A stretch of DNA of 64,000 nt from Bartonella sp. AU55XJBT. GTDB lineage: Bacteria > Pseudomonadota > Alphaproteobacteria > Rhizobiales > Rhizobiaceae. Location of the stretch: positions 101,219 to 165,218 of the forward strand of contig NZ_JAQITC010000004.1 in assembly GCF_028618525.1 (NCBI RefSeq). The letters run 5' to 3'. The notes under the pieces were generated by a model. The model searched no databases. It worked only from the letters and a program-made list of their open reading frames with translations, and was not told where the DNA came from. This document shows, in pieces, positions 55,245 through 64,000 of the stretch (its first letter is position 1; every line of letters starts with the position of its first letter). The position numbers and the translations under genes are program-made.

Positions 55245-55634
55245 TTAATGATCTCCGAAGAGAACCGATCTTGTATTGTTTAAATCTGGAGCCATCCATA
55301 TTTTTTCTAAATTATAAAAAAGACGAATTTCCGGACGAAAAAGGTGAATGATAATATCACCTGTATCAATTAACACCCAATCACCTCCAGAAAGCCCTTC
55401 TACACGTGCAAGGCCCTGCCCGCTGTCTTTCCAAGTGCGTAACAAATGATCGGCAATAGAAGATACATGACGCTGCGAATTTGCTGAAGCTATGACCATA
55501 TAATCAGCCAAAGATGACTTCCCTTGAATATCAATAGCAACAATATCTTCTGCTTTTGTATCTTCTAAACTCTTGAGAATAATTTCCAAACTCTCATTAA
55601 CAGAAAAAACTTCTTTTTCTGTTAATGGCATCAT
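55245..55634 (-). CDS. rsfS: ribosomal silencing factor RsfS
   Basis: 129 aa. Binds ribosomal protein uL14 and blocks subunit joining in stationary phase. Family marks: KAEDIVAIDIQGKSSLADYMVIASANS, RHVSSIADHL, EGLSGGDWVLIDTGDIIIHLF. A second Met directly after the first is an equal start. Between nadD and rlmH, the common bacterial order. Confidence 0.95.
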   Translation of the reverse strand: MMPLTEKEVFSVNESLEIILKSLEDTKAEDIVAIDIQGKSSLADYMVIASANSQRHVSSIADHLLRTWKDSGQGLARVEGLSGGDWVLIDTGDIIIHLFRPEIRLFYNLEKIWMAPDLNNTRSVLFGDH

Positions 55635-55741
55635 ATCGTAAGAGTGGTTTTGTACAACGTTTTTCAGATCAATATTCCTTTCTTATTGTTGTAGAATGTA
55701 AAAAAGCTTTCTCTAAAGAGAAGCAGAATCTTATAAATTGT

Positions 55742-56368
55742 TCAAGAAAAATCATTCTTCTTCAAACGAAGGTTTGTTGAAGATTGAAAAGATAAAGGTC
55801 CATGCAAATAAGTCCAAGCTGGTGGTTTTATAAAAGGTAATCGCTCACTTTCTCTCTCATCCAAACGAAACTGGTGATAAATGTGTGCCATAGGAGAAGA
55901 GAGAGCTGACTTATTGCCTAAAGGACGGTCAATAATTGCAATAGGAAGCATAGAGACAATATCACGCCATCGATACCAATGATGAATCGTTGTAAAACTA
56001 TCTGCACCTATAATCCATACAAAATTTACGCCACTGTAATGATTCAGAATATGAAAAATCGTCTCGACTGATACTTTGCTCCCTATAGCCTGCTCAAAAC
56101 CTGTTAAGCGAATTTTCGGATGATCAATAAGCTTAAAACTTAATTGCATCCTCTCCTCTAAAGGAAGTAACTGTGTACAATCCTTTAAAGGATTCCCTGG
56201 ACTAACCATCCACCATAACTGATCAAGATGCAAACGACGAATAGCAATTTTTGCAACAAGAAGATGCCCCACATGCGGCGGATTAAAGGAACCACCAAAA
56301 AGACCCACAACATTGGATCTTTCAACAGGTGGCATACGATTTTTCCATGGAAAAAATGGATTTTTCAA
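55742..56368 (-). CDS. nadD: nicotinate-nucleotide adenylyltransferase
   Basis: 208 aa. Makes nicotinate adenine dinucleotide from NaMN and ATP in NAD synthesis. Nucleotidyltransferase motif [19 protein letters not shown] with HxGH, and [21 protein letters not shown] in the middle. The start overlaps the proA stop as ATGA, so translation is coupled. rsfS follows after about 107 bases with a small hairpin. Confidence 0.95.
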   Translation of the reverse strand: MKNPFFPWKNRMPPVERSNVVGLFGGSFNPPHVGHLLVAKIAIRRLHLDQLWWMVSPGNPLKDCTQLLPLEERMQLSFKLIDHPKIRLTGFEQAIGSKVSVETIFHILNHYSGVNFVWIIGADSFTTIHHWYRWRDIVSMLPIAIIDRPLGNKSALSSPMAHIYHQFRLDERESERLPFIKPPAWTYLHGPLSFQSSTNLRLKKNDFS

Positions 56369-57633
56369 GCTCTAACCTGACCATTTCCTTTAACATGATA
56401 TTGAAATGATGTCAGCTGTTCAACACCTATGGGACCACGTGCATGCATTTTTCCTGTTGCGATACCAATTTCCATTCCAAAACCAAACTCACCTCCATCA
56501 GCAAATTGTGTGGACGCATTGTGCAATAAAATAGCTGAATCCAAATGATTAAAAAAATTCTTCACCACTTCCATATCCTCAGCAATAATCGATTCCGTAT
56601 GTCCTGATGAATAACGCTTAATATGAGAAACGGCTCCCTCAACCCCTTCAACCGTTTTAACAGAAAGAATAGCATCAAGATATTCATGTGACCAGTCTTC
56701 TTCAGAGGCTAATTTCACATCCGGCAGAAGAAATACAATATCTTCTGTGGCACGGATTTCACACCCCTTCTCCTGTAAAGCAGTCAAAACAGGAAGAAAC
56801 TTTTTTAATGCCTCGTTGTCAATGAGAACTGTCTCAACAGCACCACATATCCCTGTCCGACGCAACTTCGCATTCAAAACAATATTGCGCGCCATATCCA
56901 AATCTGCTGATTTATCAATATAAATATGACAAAGTCCCTCTAAATGGGCAAAAATTGGAACACGTGCATCAGACTGAACGCGCGCAACAAGACTCTTTCC
57001 ACCACGTGGCACGATCACATCAATCGCTCCATCCAATCCTTTGAGCATTTCCCCAACGGCAGCACGATCTATCGTTGCAACCATTTGAATTGCATCTTTC
57101 GGTAAACCAGCGCGCTCCAAACCTTGTACTAATGCACGATGAAGAGCATGTGAAGAATGAAAACTATCCGAACCACCGCGCAAAATCGCGGCATTACCCG
57201 CTTTTAAACACAAAGCACTCGCATCAACTGTAACATTTGGGCGACTCTCATAAATAATACCAATCACACCAAGAGGTGTCCGTACACGACTTATATGAAG
57301 CCCATTGGGGCGTGTCCACGCACTCATGACCTGCCCAACCGGATCAGATAAACGAGCAACTTGGCGAACACTATCTATCATTGCACCCAAACGCAATTCA
57401 TCTAATTTGAGCCGATCAACCATTGCGGCTTTCAAATTATTCTGAGCAGCCTTCTCTAAATCCAAACAATTCGCCCGTAAAATTTCATCTGAGTGAGCCT
57501 CTAGACTTAAAGCGATCATTTCCAACGCATTGTTCTTTTGCTCAGAAGAAGCAACAGCCAAAGCTGCAGCGCCAAAACGTGCTTTTTTTCCCATATCTTT
57601 CATTTGTTCTTCTAAAGTCATCGTATCATTCAC
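56365..57633 (-). CDS. proA: gamma-glutamyl phosphate reductase
   Basis: 422 aa. Aldehyde-dehydrogenase-like enzyme, second step of proline synthesis. Seen are [40 protein letters not shown] and [15 protein letters not shown] with the catalytic Cys, and [13 protein letters not shown]. Downstream of proB (32-base gap), so both steps form one unit with nadD. Confidence 0.96.
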   Translation of the reverse strand: MNDTMTLEEQMKDMGKKARFGAAALAVASSEQKNNALEMIALSLEAHSDEILRANCLDLEKAAQNNLKAAMVDRLKLDELRLGAMIDSVRQVARLSDPVGQVMSAWTRPNGLHISRVRTPLGVIGIIYESRPNVTVDASALCLKAGNAAILRGGSDSFHSSHALHRALVQGLERAGLPKDAIQMVATIDRAAVGEMLKGLDGAIDVIVPRGGKSLVARVQSDARVPIFAHLEGLCHIYIDKSADLDMARNIVLNAKLRRTGICGAVETVLIDNEALKKFLPVLTALQEKGCEIRATEDIVFLLPDVKLASEEDWSHEYLDAILSVKTVEGVEGAVSHIKRYSSGHTESIIAEDMEVVKNFFNHLDSAILLHNASTQFADGGEFGFGMEIGIATGKMHARGPIGVEQLTSFQYHVKGNGQVRA

Positions 57634-57665
57634 TCTACCAAAACAATAAAACCAAAGTAACTTTT

Positions 57666-58805
57666 TTAAACAGAATTGGTCAAGCAGCGTAAAATCATAT
57701 CATTACGATGCACCATAGCAGAGCGTGCCTCATACCCAAGAATAGATTCTATTTCTTCGCTTTTACGCCCTATAATGCGTACAGCTTCATCTTTGCCATA
57801 ACTTACAAGTCCACGCGCAATCTCAACCCCATTTATATCAACAATGGCAACCGTATCCCCACGATGGAAATTTCCCTCAACAGCAATAACCCCTGCTGCT
57901 AATAATGATTTTCCTGATTCAAGAGCCTTAATGGCTCCTTGATCAATCGTCAAAATACCAGACGGATCTAAATGACCAGAAATCCATGTTTTCCAAGCAC
58001 TAACAGATTTCTCACCGGCCGCAAAAAAACTCTTGCGTTCACCTTTGTCAATCGCCGCAAGGGGATTCATACGTTTGCCTGAAGTAATAATCATCGCCGT
58101 TCCAGCAGCATTCGCTATCTTTCCAGCATCAAGCTTGGTCTTCATTCCTCCCCGCGAAAACTCTGAAGCAGCAACATCTGCCATTTTTTCGATATCATGC
58201 GTAATGGACGCCACAAAAGGAATAAATTCAGCCGTCGGATCACAATGGGGAGACTTTGTATAAAGACCATCGATATCAGATAAGAGTATTAAAAGATCTG
58301 CGCCCATCATTGTTGCCACACGTGCAGCTAAACGATCATTATCACCATAACGAATTTCATTCGTCGCAACAGTATCATTCTCATTAATAACAGGCACTGC
58401 TCCAAAACGTAAAAGCACATTGATCGTCGCACGTGCATTGAGATAACGCCTTCGCTCTTCCGTATCAAATAAAGTGAGCAAAATTTGACCTGTTTTGAGC
58501 CCATGTTGTGCAAGCGCATCACCATAGGTTTTCGCTAATTCAATTTGTCCCAAAGCAGCACATGCCTGACTTTCTTCCAATTTCAAAGCTCCCTTAGGAA
58601 GCTGTAGCAATGTCCTTCCTAAAGCAATAGCGCCTGAAGACACCAATAATATTTCTACGCCTCCTTTGTGCAATTCAACAACATCATTAATCAAGCTTTT
58701 AAGCCATTCAACGCGTAAACCTGTCTGAGGATCAACCAAAAGTGCAGATCCAATCTTGACCACGATACGTTTATAGTGTGTGAGTTTTTGCAATCCAACA
58801 GCCAT
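57666..58805 (-). CDS. proB: glutamate 5-kinase
   Basis: 379 aa from ATG 58805 ([19 protein letters not shown]); the start sits two bases before the end of obgE, so they overlap. A longer frame inside obgE has no support. The amino acid kinase domain has [22 protein letters not shown] and [19 protein letters not shown]; a C-terminal PUA domain starts near 285. First step of proline synthesis, normally inhibited by proline. Confidence 0.95.
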   Translation of the reverse strand: MAVGLQKLTHYKRIVVKIGSALLVDPQTGLRVEWLKSLINDVVELHKGGVEILLVSSGAIALGRTLLQLPKGALKLEESQACAALGQIELAKTYGDALAQHGLKTGQILLTLFDTEERRRYLNARATINVLLRFGAVPVINENDTVATNEIRYGDNDRLAARVATMMGADLLILLSDIDGLYTKSPHCDPTAEFIPFVASITHDIEKMADVAASEFSRGGMKTKLDAGKIANAAGTAMIITSGKRMNPLAAIDKGERKSFFAAGEKSVSAWKTWISGHLDPSGILTIDQGAIKALESGKSLLAAGVIAVEGNFHRGDTVAIVDINGVEIARGLVSYGKDEAVRIIGRKSEEIESILGYEARSAMVHRNDMILRCLTNSV

Positions 58806-58806
58806 C

Positions 58807-59832
58807 TCAATCAATCCTGCTATCCCCACCCATCTCCTCTTTGCGTGACATCTCAATAATATGTGCACCAGCACGCAGTACATTTTCTAAACCTTCGCGA
58901 CTAACAGCCGAAAACATCATAACAGGTTGATCCGTTTCTCTTTGCAAAGCTTCCTGCTTCATTTTACGCTCTTCAATCGTGAGCGTATCTATCTGGCTTA
59001 ACGCGACAATTTCAGTTTTATCACTTAGATTATTTCCATAGGCCTCAAGTTCATGACGCACAATTTGATATGCTTTTGCAACATCTTCTTCTTGAGCAGA
59101 AATCAAATGAAGGAGGACCCGACAACGTTCCACATGTCCTAAAAAACGGTCTCCAATTCCCACCCCTTCATGGGCTCCTTCGATCAACCCCGGAATATCA
59201 GCCAAAACAAATTCACGACCATCAATTCGTACAACACCAAGATGAGGATGGAGAGTGGTAAAAGGATAATCTGCAACTTTTGGCTTTGCTGCCGTTACAG
59301 AAGCTAAAAAAGTTGATTTTCCGGCATTGGGTAAACCAATAAGCCCCGCATCAGCAATTAACTTCAAACGAAGCCATATAGCACGCTCTTCTCCAGCTAA
59401 ACCTGGATTTGCGCGACGCGGTGCCCGATTTGTCGATGTTGTAAAATGAAGATTACCAAAACCGCCATTCCCTCCTTTCGCAAGGCGATAGCGCTGTCCC
59501 ACTTGTGTTAAATCACAGATTAACGTTGTATTATCTTCTTCAAAAATTTGCGTCCCAACCGGAACTTTAAGGATGACATCATCACCCTTCTCACCCGTCA
59601 TATTACGCCCCTTGCCATGCCCCCCTGTTTTTGCTTTAAAATGCTGTTGGTAGCGATAATCAATCAGCGTGTTAAGCCCATCAACAACAAGAGCCCAGAC
59701 ATCACCACCCCGTCCTCCATTCCCTCCATCTGGTCCCCCAAATTCTATGAATTTTTCACGGCGAAATGATACTGCTCCAGAACCTCCATTACCAGAACGA
59801 ATATAAACTTTAGCTTGATCAAGAAATTTCAT
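58807..59832 (-). CDS. obgE: Obg-family ribosome assembly GTPase
   Basis: 341 aa from ATG 59832 ([19 protein letters not shown]). The glycine-rich Obg fold (1-158, [18 protein letters not shown]) is followed by the G domain: GLPNAGKST (G1), [33 protein letters not shown] (G3) and SQIDT in the G4 place. Essential for 50S assembly and stress response. Proline genes follow directly, the usual rhizobial order. Confidence 0.96.
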   Translation of the reverse strand: MKFLDQAKVYIRSGNGGSGAVSFRREKFIEFGGPDGGNGGRGGDVWALVVDGLNTLIDYRYQQHFKAKTGGHGKGRNMTGEKGDDVILKVPVGTQIFEEDNTTLICDLTQVGQRYRLAKGGNGGFGNLHFTTSTNRAPRRANPGLAGEERAIWLRLKLIADAGLIGLPNAGKSTFLASVTAAKPKVADYPFTTLHPHLGVVRIDGREFVLADIPGLIEGAHEGVGIGDRFLGHVERCRVLLHLISAQEEDVAKAYQIVRHELEAYGNNLSDKTEIVALSQIDTLTIEERKMKQEALQRETDQPVMMFSAVSREGLENVLRAGAHIIEMSRKEEMGGDSRID

Positions 59833-59986
59833 TGGAAGCACTCACTGAGGAATCACTTTCTCTACCTCTATAGGCAATACATTAATTTTACCAGTTTTTC
59901 ATCATTGATAACAGAAAAACTGTCACTATTGCTGATAACTCTTTGAGAAAAAAGTCATCCCATTTAAATAGGTTAAGTAAAGTGAA

Positions 59987-60004
59987 GCCTTCTTAAAAGA
60001 AGGC
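59987..60004 (-). terminator. terminator after rlmE
   Basis: GCCTTCTT and AAGAAGGC form an eight-base stem closed by a two-base loop (AA, or four with fraying), immediately after the rlmE stop. TTCACTTTAC follows on the minus strand, a moderate T content. Confidence 0.55.
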
Positions 60005-60005
60005 G

Positions 60006-60734
60006 CTATTCTTGTATTTTTGTTTTTCCCTTAAATTCAAGTGCTAGAAGATAAAGCTCCACGGATTCTGATCGGCTTGCGGGTGGTTTAACATGATAGA
60101 CTTTTTTAAAATGCTGTTTTAACATTGCGAGAAGAGTATTTTCTGCTCCTCCTTGAAAGGCCTTTGCTAAAAAATGTCCCCCAGGCTTCAAAACCGAAAG
60201 AGCAAAATCAGCTGCAACTTCACATAAATAAATCGTTCTTAAATGATCCGTCTGACGATGACCTGTTGTTGGCGCCGCCATATCAGAAAGAACCACATCG
60301 GGTTTTGTTCCTAGAGTTTCAATTAATTTCTGCGGTGCATCTGCATGTAAAAAATCCATTTCTAGCATCGCAACTCTAGGCAATGGATCAACATGCAAAT
60401 AATCAATACCAACAACACTAGGTTTTTCATCACTTGATCCTACTATGCGCTCAGCTACCTGACACCATCCCCCCGGTGCTGCCCCTAGATCAATAACTTT
60501 TTGACCTTTTTTCAGAAACTTATAACGCTCATTAATTTCAATGAGTTTATAAGCCGCGCGCGAACGATAACCATCTACTTTTGATTGATGAACATAAGGA
60601 TCATTCAAATGCCTCTCTAACCATCGCCGTGATGAAGCTTTAATGGTTCCAGCTTTCTTTTTTACGCGCTGATATAATTCATGTGACCCTGAACCTCCAT
60701 AGCCACCCGTTGGGGTTTTGGTTGTTTTTTTCAT
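60006..60734 (-). CDS. rlmE: 23S rRNA (uridine2552-2'-O)-methyltransferase
   Basis: 242 aa. RrmJ/FtsJ fold with K-D-K-E-type catalysis: RAAYKLIEI (Lys), [19 protein letters not shown] loop, [19 protein letters not shown] (Asp) and [12 protein letters not shown] (Lys). The N-terminal 50 residues are basic and glycine-rich, longer than in E. coli, as in other Rhizobiales. Follows the Ppx/GppA gene by 29 bases. Confidence 0.95.
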   Translation of the reverse strand: MKKTTKTPTGGYGGSGSHELYQRVKKKAGTIKASSRRWLERHLNDPYVHQSKVDGYRSRAAYKLIEINERYKFLKKGQKVIDLGAAPGGWCQVAERIVGSSDEKPSVVGIDYLHVDPLPRVAMLEMDFLHADAPQKLIETLGTKPDVVLSDMAAPTTGHRQTDHLRTIYLCEVAADFALSVLKPGGHFLAKAFQGGAENTLLAMLKQHFKKVYHVKPPASRSESVELYLLALEFKGKTKIQE

Positions 60735-60763
60735 CTGTATTCATTGTCTCCACATTTAATTCT

Positions 60764-62074
60764 TTAACGCTTGAAATCTCTGCTCTTTCTACGACGACAC
60801 CACACACCATCGCGTAACATCAGCTCTATCAAAATTCCTTCCCTTAATCCACGATCAGCAACTCTTAAACGCTGACTTGGCCAAACTTCTCGAATAACAT
60901 CTAAAATTGCACAACCAGCTAAAACTAAATCTGCCCTCTCTCGCCCAATAAAAGGATTTATGACACGTTTTTCTATATCCCATGACAATAAGCGTTTTGT
61001 CATAAGAGTAATATCTGCATCATCCATCCAAATGCCATCTACTTTCCTCCTATCATAACGCTCTAAATTAAGATACATCCCTGCTAAAGTCGTAACCGTA
61101 CCGGAGGTTCCCAAAAGATGAAACTTCGATCCTTGCGCTAACTCTCCTAATTTATGACGATCTGAAAAATTATTTAACAACCCTCGCACATAACTTTTCA
61201 TTTTTTCAAAATCATCTAAACTAATATTATTCCCTCCAAAACGTTCAGCAAGCGTAACAACACCAACAGGAAGAGAAGTCCAAGCAGTAATTTGTCCAGC
61301 TAAACGAAAAGAACGCTTTTGAGAAACATCAAGGAGCACAATTTCTGATGATCCTCCTCCAATATCAAAAAGCACAATTGCTTCAGTATTTGGTTCAACA
61401 AGTGTACTACATCCTGTAACAGCAAAACGTGCTTCTGTTTGCCGATCAACAATTTCTAATTCAAGACCTGTCTCATCCAAAACACGCTGAATAAAATGTC
61501 TACCATTTTCTGCTGAACGGCAAGCTTCCGTTGCAATCAAACGATAACGCTTAATATGCCTTTGTTTTAGCTTTAAACGACAAATCTTTAACGCTTCAAT
61601 CGCGCGATCCATAGCTTGTGTATTAAGAAAACCATTATTTATTAAACCTTCTCCCAATCGCACAATACGAGAAAAAGCATCAACAACACGAAAATATCCA
61701 GGTTTACTAGGAGATGCGATAAGAAGACGACAATTATTCGTTCCCAAATCAAGAGCCGCATAAAGAGGTGGAGATTTTACTTGAGAGAACCGTCTAAGAA
61801 AAGGCGCTTTGAGTTTTTTTGTTTTTTGAGCATCTATCATTGTCTGACTATAAAACTCAAAAGCTGTCTCCGATTGGATCAAAACCTGTTTCTGTTTACA
61901 ATGTCTTTTTCTCTGTTGCCTCTTTATATCAACAAGGATAGAGCATGCCTCTGTTCGTGACAATGCAGAACGATTATTTCTATCATTCTCACACTGATCA
62001 TGCAATTGATTTGCTTTGCTATCGTATAATTCTCCTTGCTTTGACTCTTTTGAACCATAATTTAACGGGGTCAT
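60764..62074 (-). CDS. Ppx/GppA family phosphatase
   Basis: Up to 436 aa. The catalytic domain begins only near residue 105: YAALDLGTNNCRLLIA, EGLINNGFL, ATEACRSAENG, FDIGGGSSEIVLL and GTSGTVTTLAG are the ASKHA-fold phosphate-binding blocks of exopolyphosphatase/pppGpp phosphatase. The first 100 residues are basic and low in complexity, so the true start may be later. It lies upstream of rlmE, a conserved rhizobial pair. Polyphosphate versus pppGpp activity cannot be decided. Confidence 0.88.
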   Translation of the reverse strand: MTPLNYGSKESKQGELYDSKANQLHDQCENDRNNRSALSRTEACSILVDIKRQQRKRHCKQKQVLIQSETAFEFYSQTMIDAQKTKKLKAPFLRRFSQVKSPPLYAALDLGTNNCRLLIASPSKPGYFRVVDAFSRIVRLGEGLINNGFLNTQAMDRAIEALKICRLKLKQRHIKRYRLIATEACRSAENGRHFIQRVLDETGLELEIVDRQTEARFAVTGCSTLVEPNTEAIVLFDIGGGSSEIVLLDVSQKRSFRLAGQITAWTSLPVGVVTLAERFGGNNISLDDFEKMKSYVRGLLNNFSDRHKLGELAQGSKFHLLGTSGTVTTLAGMYLNLERYDRRKVDGIWMDDADITLMTKRLLSWDIEKRVINPFIGRERADLVLAGCAILDVIREVWPSQRLRVADRGLREGILIELMLRDGVWCRRRKSRDFKR

Positions 62075-63021
62075 TTCTCTTATCCCTTGAGTGTTTCCCC
62101 CAATAAATAAACGCGAAAACTCTTCTGCTCATTCCTAAATAAAGCAACAATGCAGCATCAAATGATAAAATACAAGAAACCATTCCCTTTTTTCTTATCA
62201 TCGAAATTTTCTACGCTAGTATCATTCAAATTTTGTATAATCTTTTGATGTTTCCGTGAAGTCATACTTTTCTTTATGAACTTAAAACTATAAATTAATC
62301 GTTTACGTTCACATCAATTTTGTAAATTATGCTATTTTTATATCATTCACACGAAGTATAGCTCTATTGTAACAAACCAGTACCTTCATACTCTTTGCTA
62401 ACGCTTAAGGTTGCAACAACCTATATATTGATAAAGTTTATAAGAAAAAAAATTTTTTTTCAATCGCGTTATCCACAAACGAACCTCGTTTGTTATATGC
62501 AACAAAATGGCTTTGATTATGCTAGAATAAAAGCTTCATGGTCCTACAAAATATAATTACGATAGTCGTTATCTCGTGAATACAAAGAAAAATTATCATT
62601 CAAAAAATTCTCTAGGATTATAAATTTACTTGTTATTATAATATTTCAATTGAAAAATATTAATCTTTAATCAGACTGCTTTAAAAAGCCATATGAAACT
62701 TCGAAAAAATCCTAGCCTGCTTCTTATTAGTAAGGAAGCCATATTTCTATTTATTTAAAATTGAGTATTTCTAATCACTTTTTATTGCTAACAACTAACG
62801 CCATCACTCTTAAGATTTGTGGAACGCTCTAACCTAATTTTCTATTATATAAAGCACTCATTGTGGCTTTAACTTCATAAAACTCCCACTCTTTCGAATA
62901 AATCACCTCTCTATCATATTACATAAAACTTCTCACTTATTGCACCTTATAATTTACATTCAAAAATATAACACAACGATTTATGAAAAAATGTCTCTTG
63001 TTAAAAATACTCAATGAATTT
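62075..63021. other. 947-base region between the Ppx/GppA gene and the IalB-like gene
   Basis: No gene seen. It contains an A8/T8-type tract near 62445-62460, a hairpin at 62475-62493 and AT-rich DNA with many stops. Being next to an adhesin locus it may be a place of rearrangement, but no repeat or att-like site is visible. Confidence 0.5.
62475..62493. repeat. short hairpin in the 62-63 kb spacer
   Basis: ACAAACGA and TCGTTTGT form an eight-base perfect stem with a three-base loop. It overlaps TTATCCACA (62469-62477). Function unknown. Confidence 0.4.
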
Positions 63022-63618
63022 CTAAGGGCGCAAAGAATTAAGCGCTGCGTTTAATCCTTTAAATGGCACAGTAAAAGAAAATACCTTTCCCTCTTTAAGT
63101 TTATAGGAAATACGTACTGTATTGTCCTGCTCTATTTGTTTAGTAAGAACCGGCCCTACTGGTGATTGTGCCAAACAAACCGTTTCATTACACTGCGTAT
63201 AATGAATAAGAACAGGTTTTTTTACACCTTTCACAAACATTTGAATCGGAACATTTATATCAGAATTTGGTAATGTTCGAAAAAGAATCACTGCTTGACC
63301 ATTTGTCGTAGAAACAAGAGACCAACTAAAAACGGTATTTCCTTCCTGATCATGAACAGTCTGTGTCACATTACATATACCTTGCTTAAGCTTTTGTTTT
63401 TCATCACAAATCAAAGTCCAGTCATAAAACTGCATAATAATTCGACGTGTTTCACCTGGTTCTCCTCTAGGTATCGATAAGTGCGGTGGATGCACTGTAT
63501 AAATATTATTGTTCTCGTTAGCAAAGCTTTCGCTCTTGCCTATTAAGACAAGAGCAAACAGAACTTTTATTAACATACTTCTCTTTTTTACAATAGCAGC
63601 CATTTTTTCTATTATCAT
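63022..63618 (-). CDS. IalB-family secreted protein (second copy)
   Basis: 198 aa (193 if the ATG at 63603 is used). Signal peptide with core LIKVLFALVLIG, cleavage near SFAN. The IalB domain has YDWTLICDEKQKLKQGICNVTQ, QCNETVCLAQSPVG with paired Cys, and the closing VPFKGLNAALNSL that mirrors ialB. Sequence is clearly diverged from the ialB at 50.9 kb. Its ATG overlaps the stop of the adhesin gene (ATGA), so translation is probably coupled. The role, perhaps surface or periplasmic, is inferred from the family. Confidence 0.88.
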   Translation of the reverse strand: MIIEKMAAIVKKRSMLIKVLFALVLIGKSESFANENNNIYTVHPPHLSIPRGEPGETRRIIMQFYDWTLICDEKQKLKQGICNVTQTVHDQEGNTVFSWSLVSTTNGQAVILFRTLPNSDINVPIQMFVKGVKKPVLIHYTQCNETVCLAQSPVGPVLTKQIEQDNTVRISYKLKEGKVFSFTVPFKGLNAALNSLRP

Positions 63619-64000
63619 CTCAACCTCAGAGTAATTCCAGCTCCTATGCCAAAATGTCCTCCAGCACTTGTAATAGATACGTTCGAGCGAATATTTCCAT
63701 CTTCAGATGTATAACCAGCCCCAACAGCAAAGGCAGATTGGCTACGCCATAAACCACTACCAAATGAGATACTTAAAGATCCTGGTATATCATAGTAACG
63801 TAAATTAGATACTGCCAATCCAATCGCTGCAGCCTGTCTTGCTTCTTTCCGGACATCCTCAATGGCATAATTCAACGTCTCAAACTTCATATCTGTATAA
63901 GCTTTGGACTCACTAACACTATTGTTGGCTATATCATTGATGTGCTCATCCGTATACTTCTTTGCATCTTCAAGGACTATCTTCATCTGCTGATCCGTAT
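63615..64000 (-). CDS. trimeric autotransporter adhesin, C-terminal anchor (gene runs off the window)
   Basis: About 127 residues are visible and the frame is open to the window edge (TDQQMKIVLEDAKKYTDEH...). A coiled-coil stalk end with heptad pattern and the neck VRKEARQAAAIGLAVSNL lead into the four-strand YadA anchor, GSLSISFGSGLWRSQSAFAVGAGY to HFGIGAGITLRLR. This matches the BadA/Vomp adhesins of Bartonella, which bind host cells and matrix. The final Arg is not the usual Phe/Trp outer-membrane signal. Size and head domains lie outside the window. Confidence 0.92.
   Translation of the reverse strand, partial: TDQQMKIVLEDAKKYTDEHINDIANNSVSESKAYTDMKFETLNYAIEDVRKEARQAAAIGLAVSNLRYYDIPGSLSISFGSGLWRSQSAFAVGAGYTSEDGNIRSNVSITSAGGHFGIGAGITLRLR

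Noticed and set aside
62469..62477. TTATCCACA, a DnaA-box match (also at 26815-26823) hinting at an origin
   Set aside because: A rough estimate gives nearly one chance match in 64 kb of this composition; no cluster of boxes and no origin-linked genes lie nearby.

Overview
The window looks like a chromosomal segment of a Bartonella species (Alphaproteobacteria, Rhizobiales). The base composition is AT-rich and intergenic DNA is loose. Three diagnostic items are present: an adjacent ialA-ialB pair (invasion-associated locus), a second IalB-type secreted protein, and the membrane-anchor end of a YadA/BadA/Vomp-type trimeric autotransporter adhesin. An Omp10-type lipoprotein close to the Brucella protein and a Mur-like Fur protein fit the same group. 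The species cannot be fixed from the sequence alone. I see no rRNA, tRNA, insertion sequence, prophage or CRISPR array.

Layout. 1-5027: end of hslV, then L-asparaginase, pantothenate kinase, an M17 aminopeptidase and an NlpC/P60 hydrolase. 5.7-14.3 kb: mutT, argJ and a parvulin on the minus strand, then secA, fur/mur, prfA and prmC on the plus strand. 14.3-21.3 kb: a minus-strand class Ib ribonucleotide reductase operon (nrdHIEF) divergent from a plus-strand Zn/Mn ABC transporter. The 673-base gap between them holds an NrdR-like palindrome and a long metalloregulator-like inverted repeat. 21.8-27.8 kb: glycerol-3-phosphate importer ugpBAEC and a glycerophosphodiester phosphodiesterase. 28-42 kb: guaA, an RsmB-type methyltransferase, a 48-codon basic protein behind an EcfG-type promoter, guaB, a phospholipase D family protein, a degenerate NtrC-type regulator, omp10, kdsD, galU, a lytic transglycosylase and a DUF459 protein. 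42-50.5 kb: M3 peptidase, mgtE, typA, ppa, DUF167 and YggT proteins. 50.8-62 kb: a long minus-strand block ialB, ialA/rppH, ctpA, envC-like, rlmH, rsfS, nadD, proA, proB, obgE, rlmE, ppx/gppA. 63-64 kb: the IalB paralogue, overlapping the adhesin stop codon.

Themes. Most genes are housekeeping. The host-facing part is the ialAB locus, the adhesin/IalB-like pair, Omp10 and the metal transporter. Metal supply and deoxynucleotide synthesis meet at the nrdHIEF/znu divergent region: class Ib enzymes can run on manganese, and both transcription units carry candidate operators. Envelope maintenance is well represented (ctpA, envC-like, MltB-type transglycosylase, NlpC/P60, kdsD, galU, parvulin, secA). 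The least described items are the stress-promoter-driven 48-aa protein, the mgtE leader with two competing helices, the NtrC-type regulator without its sigma-54 contact loop, and the adhesin-IalB gene overlap.
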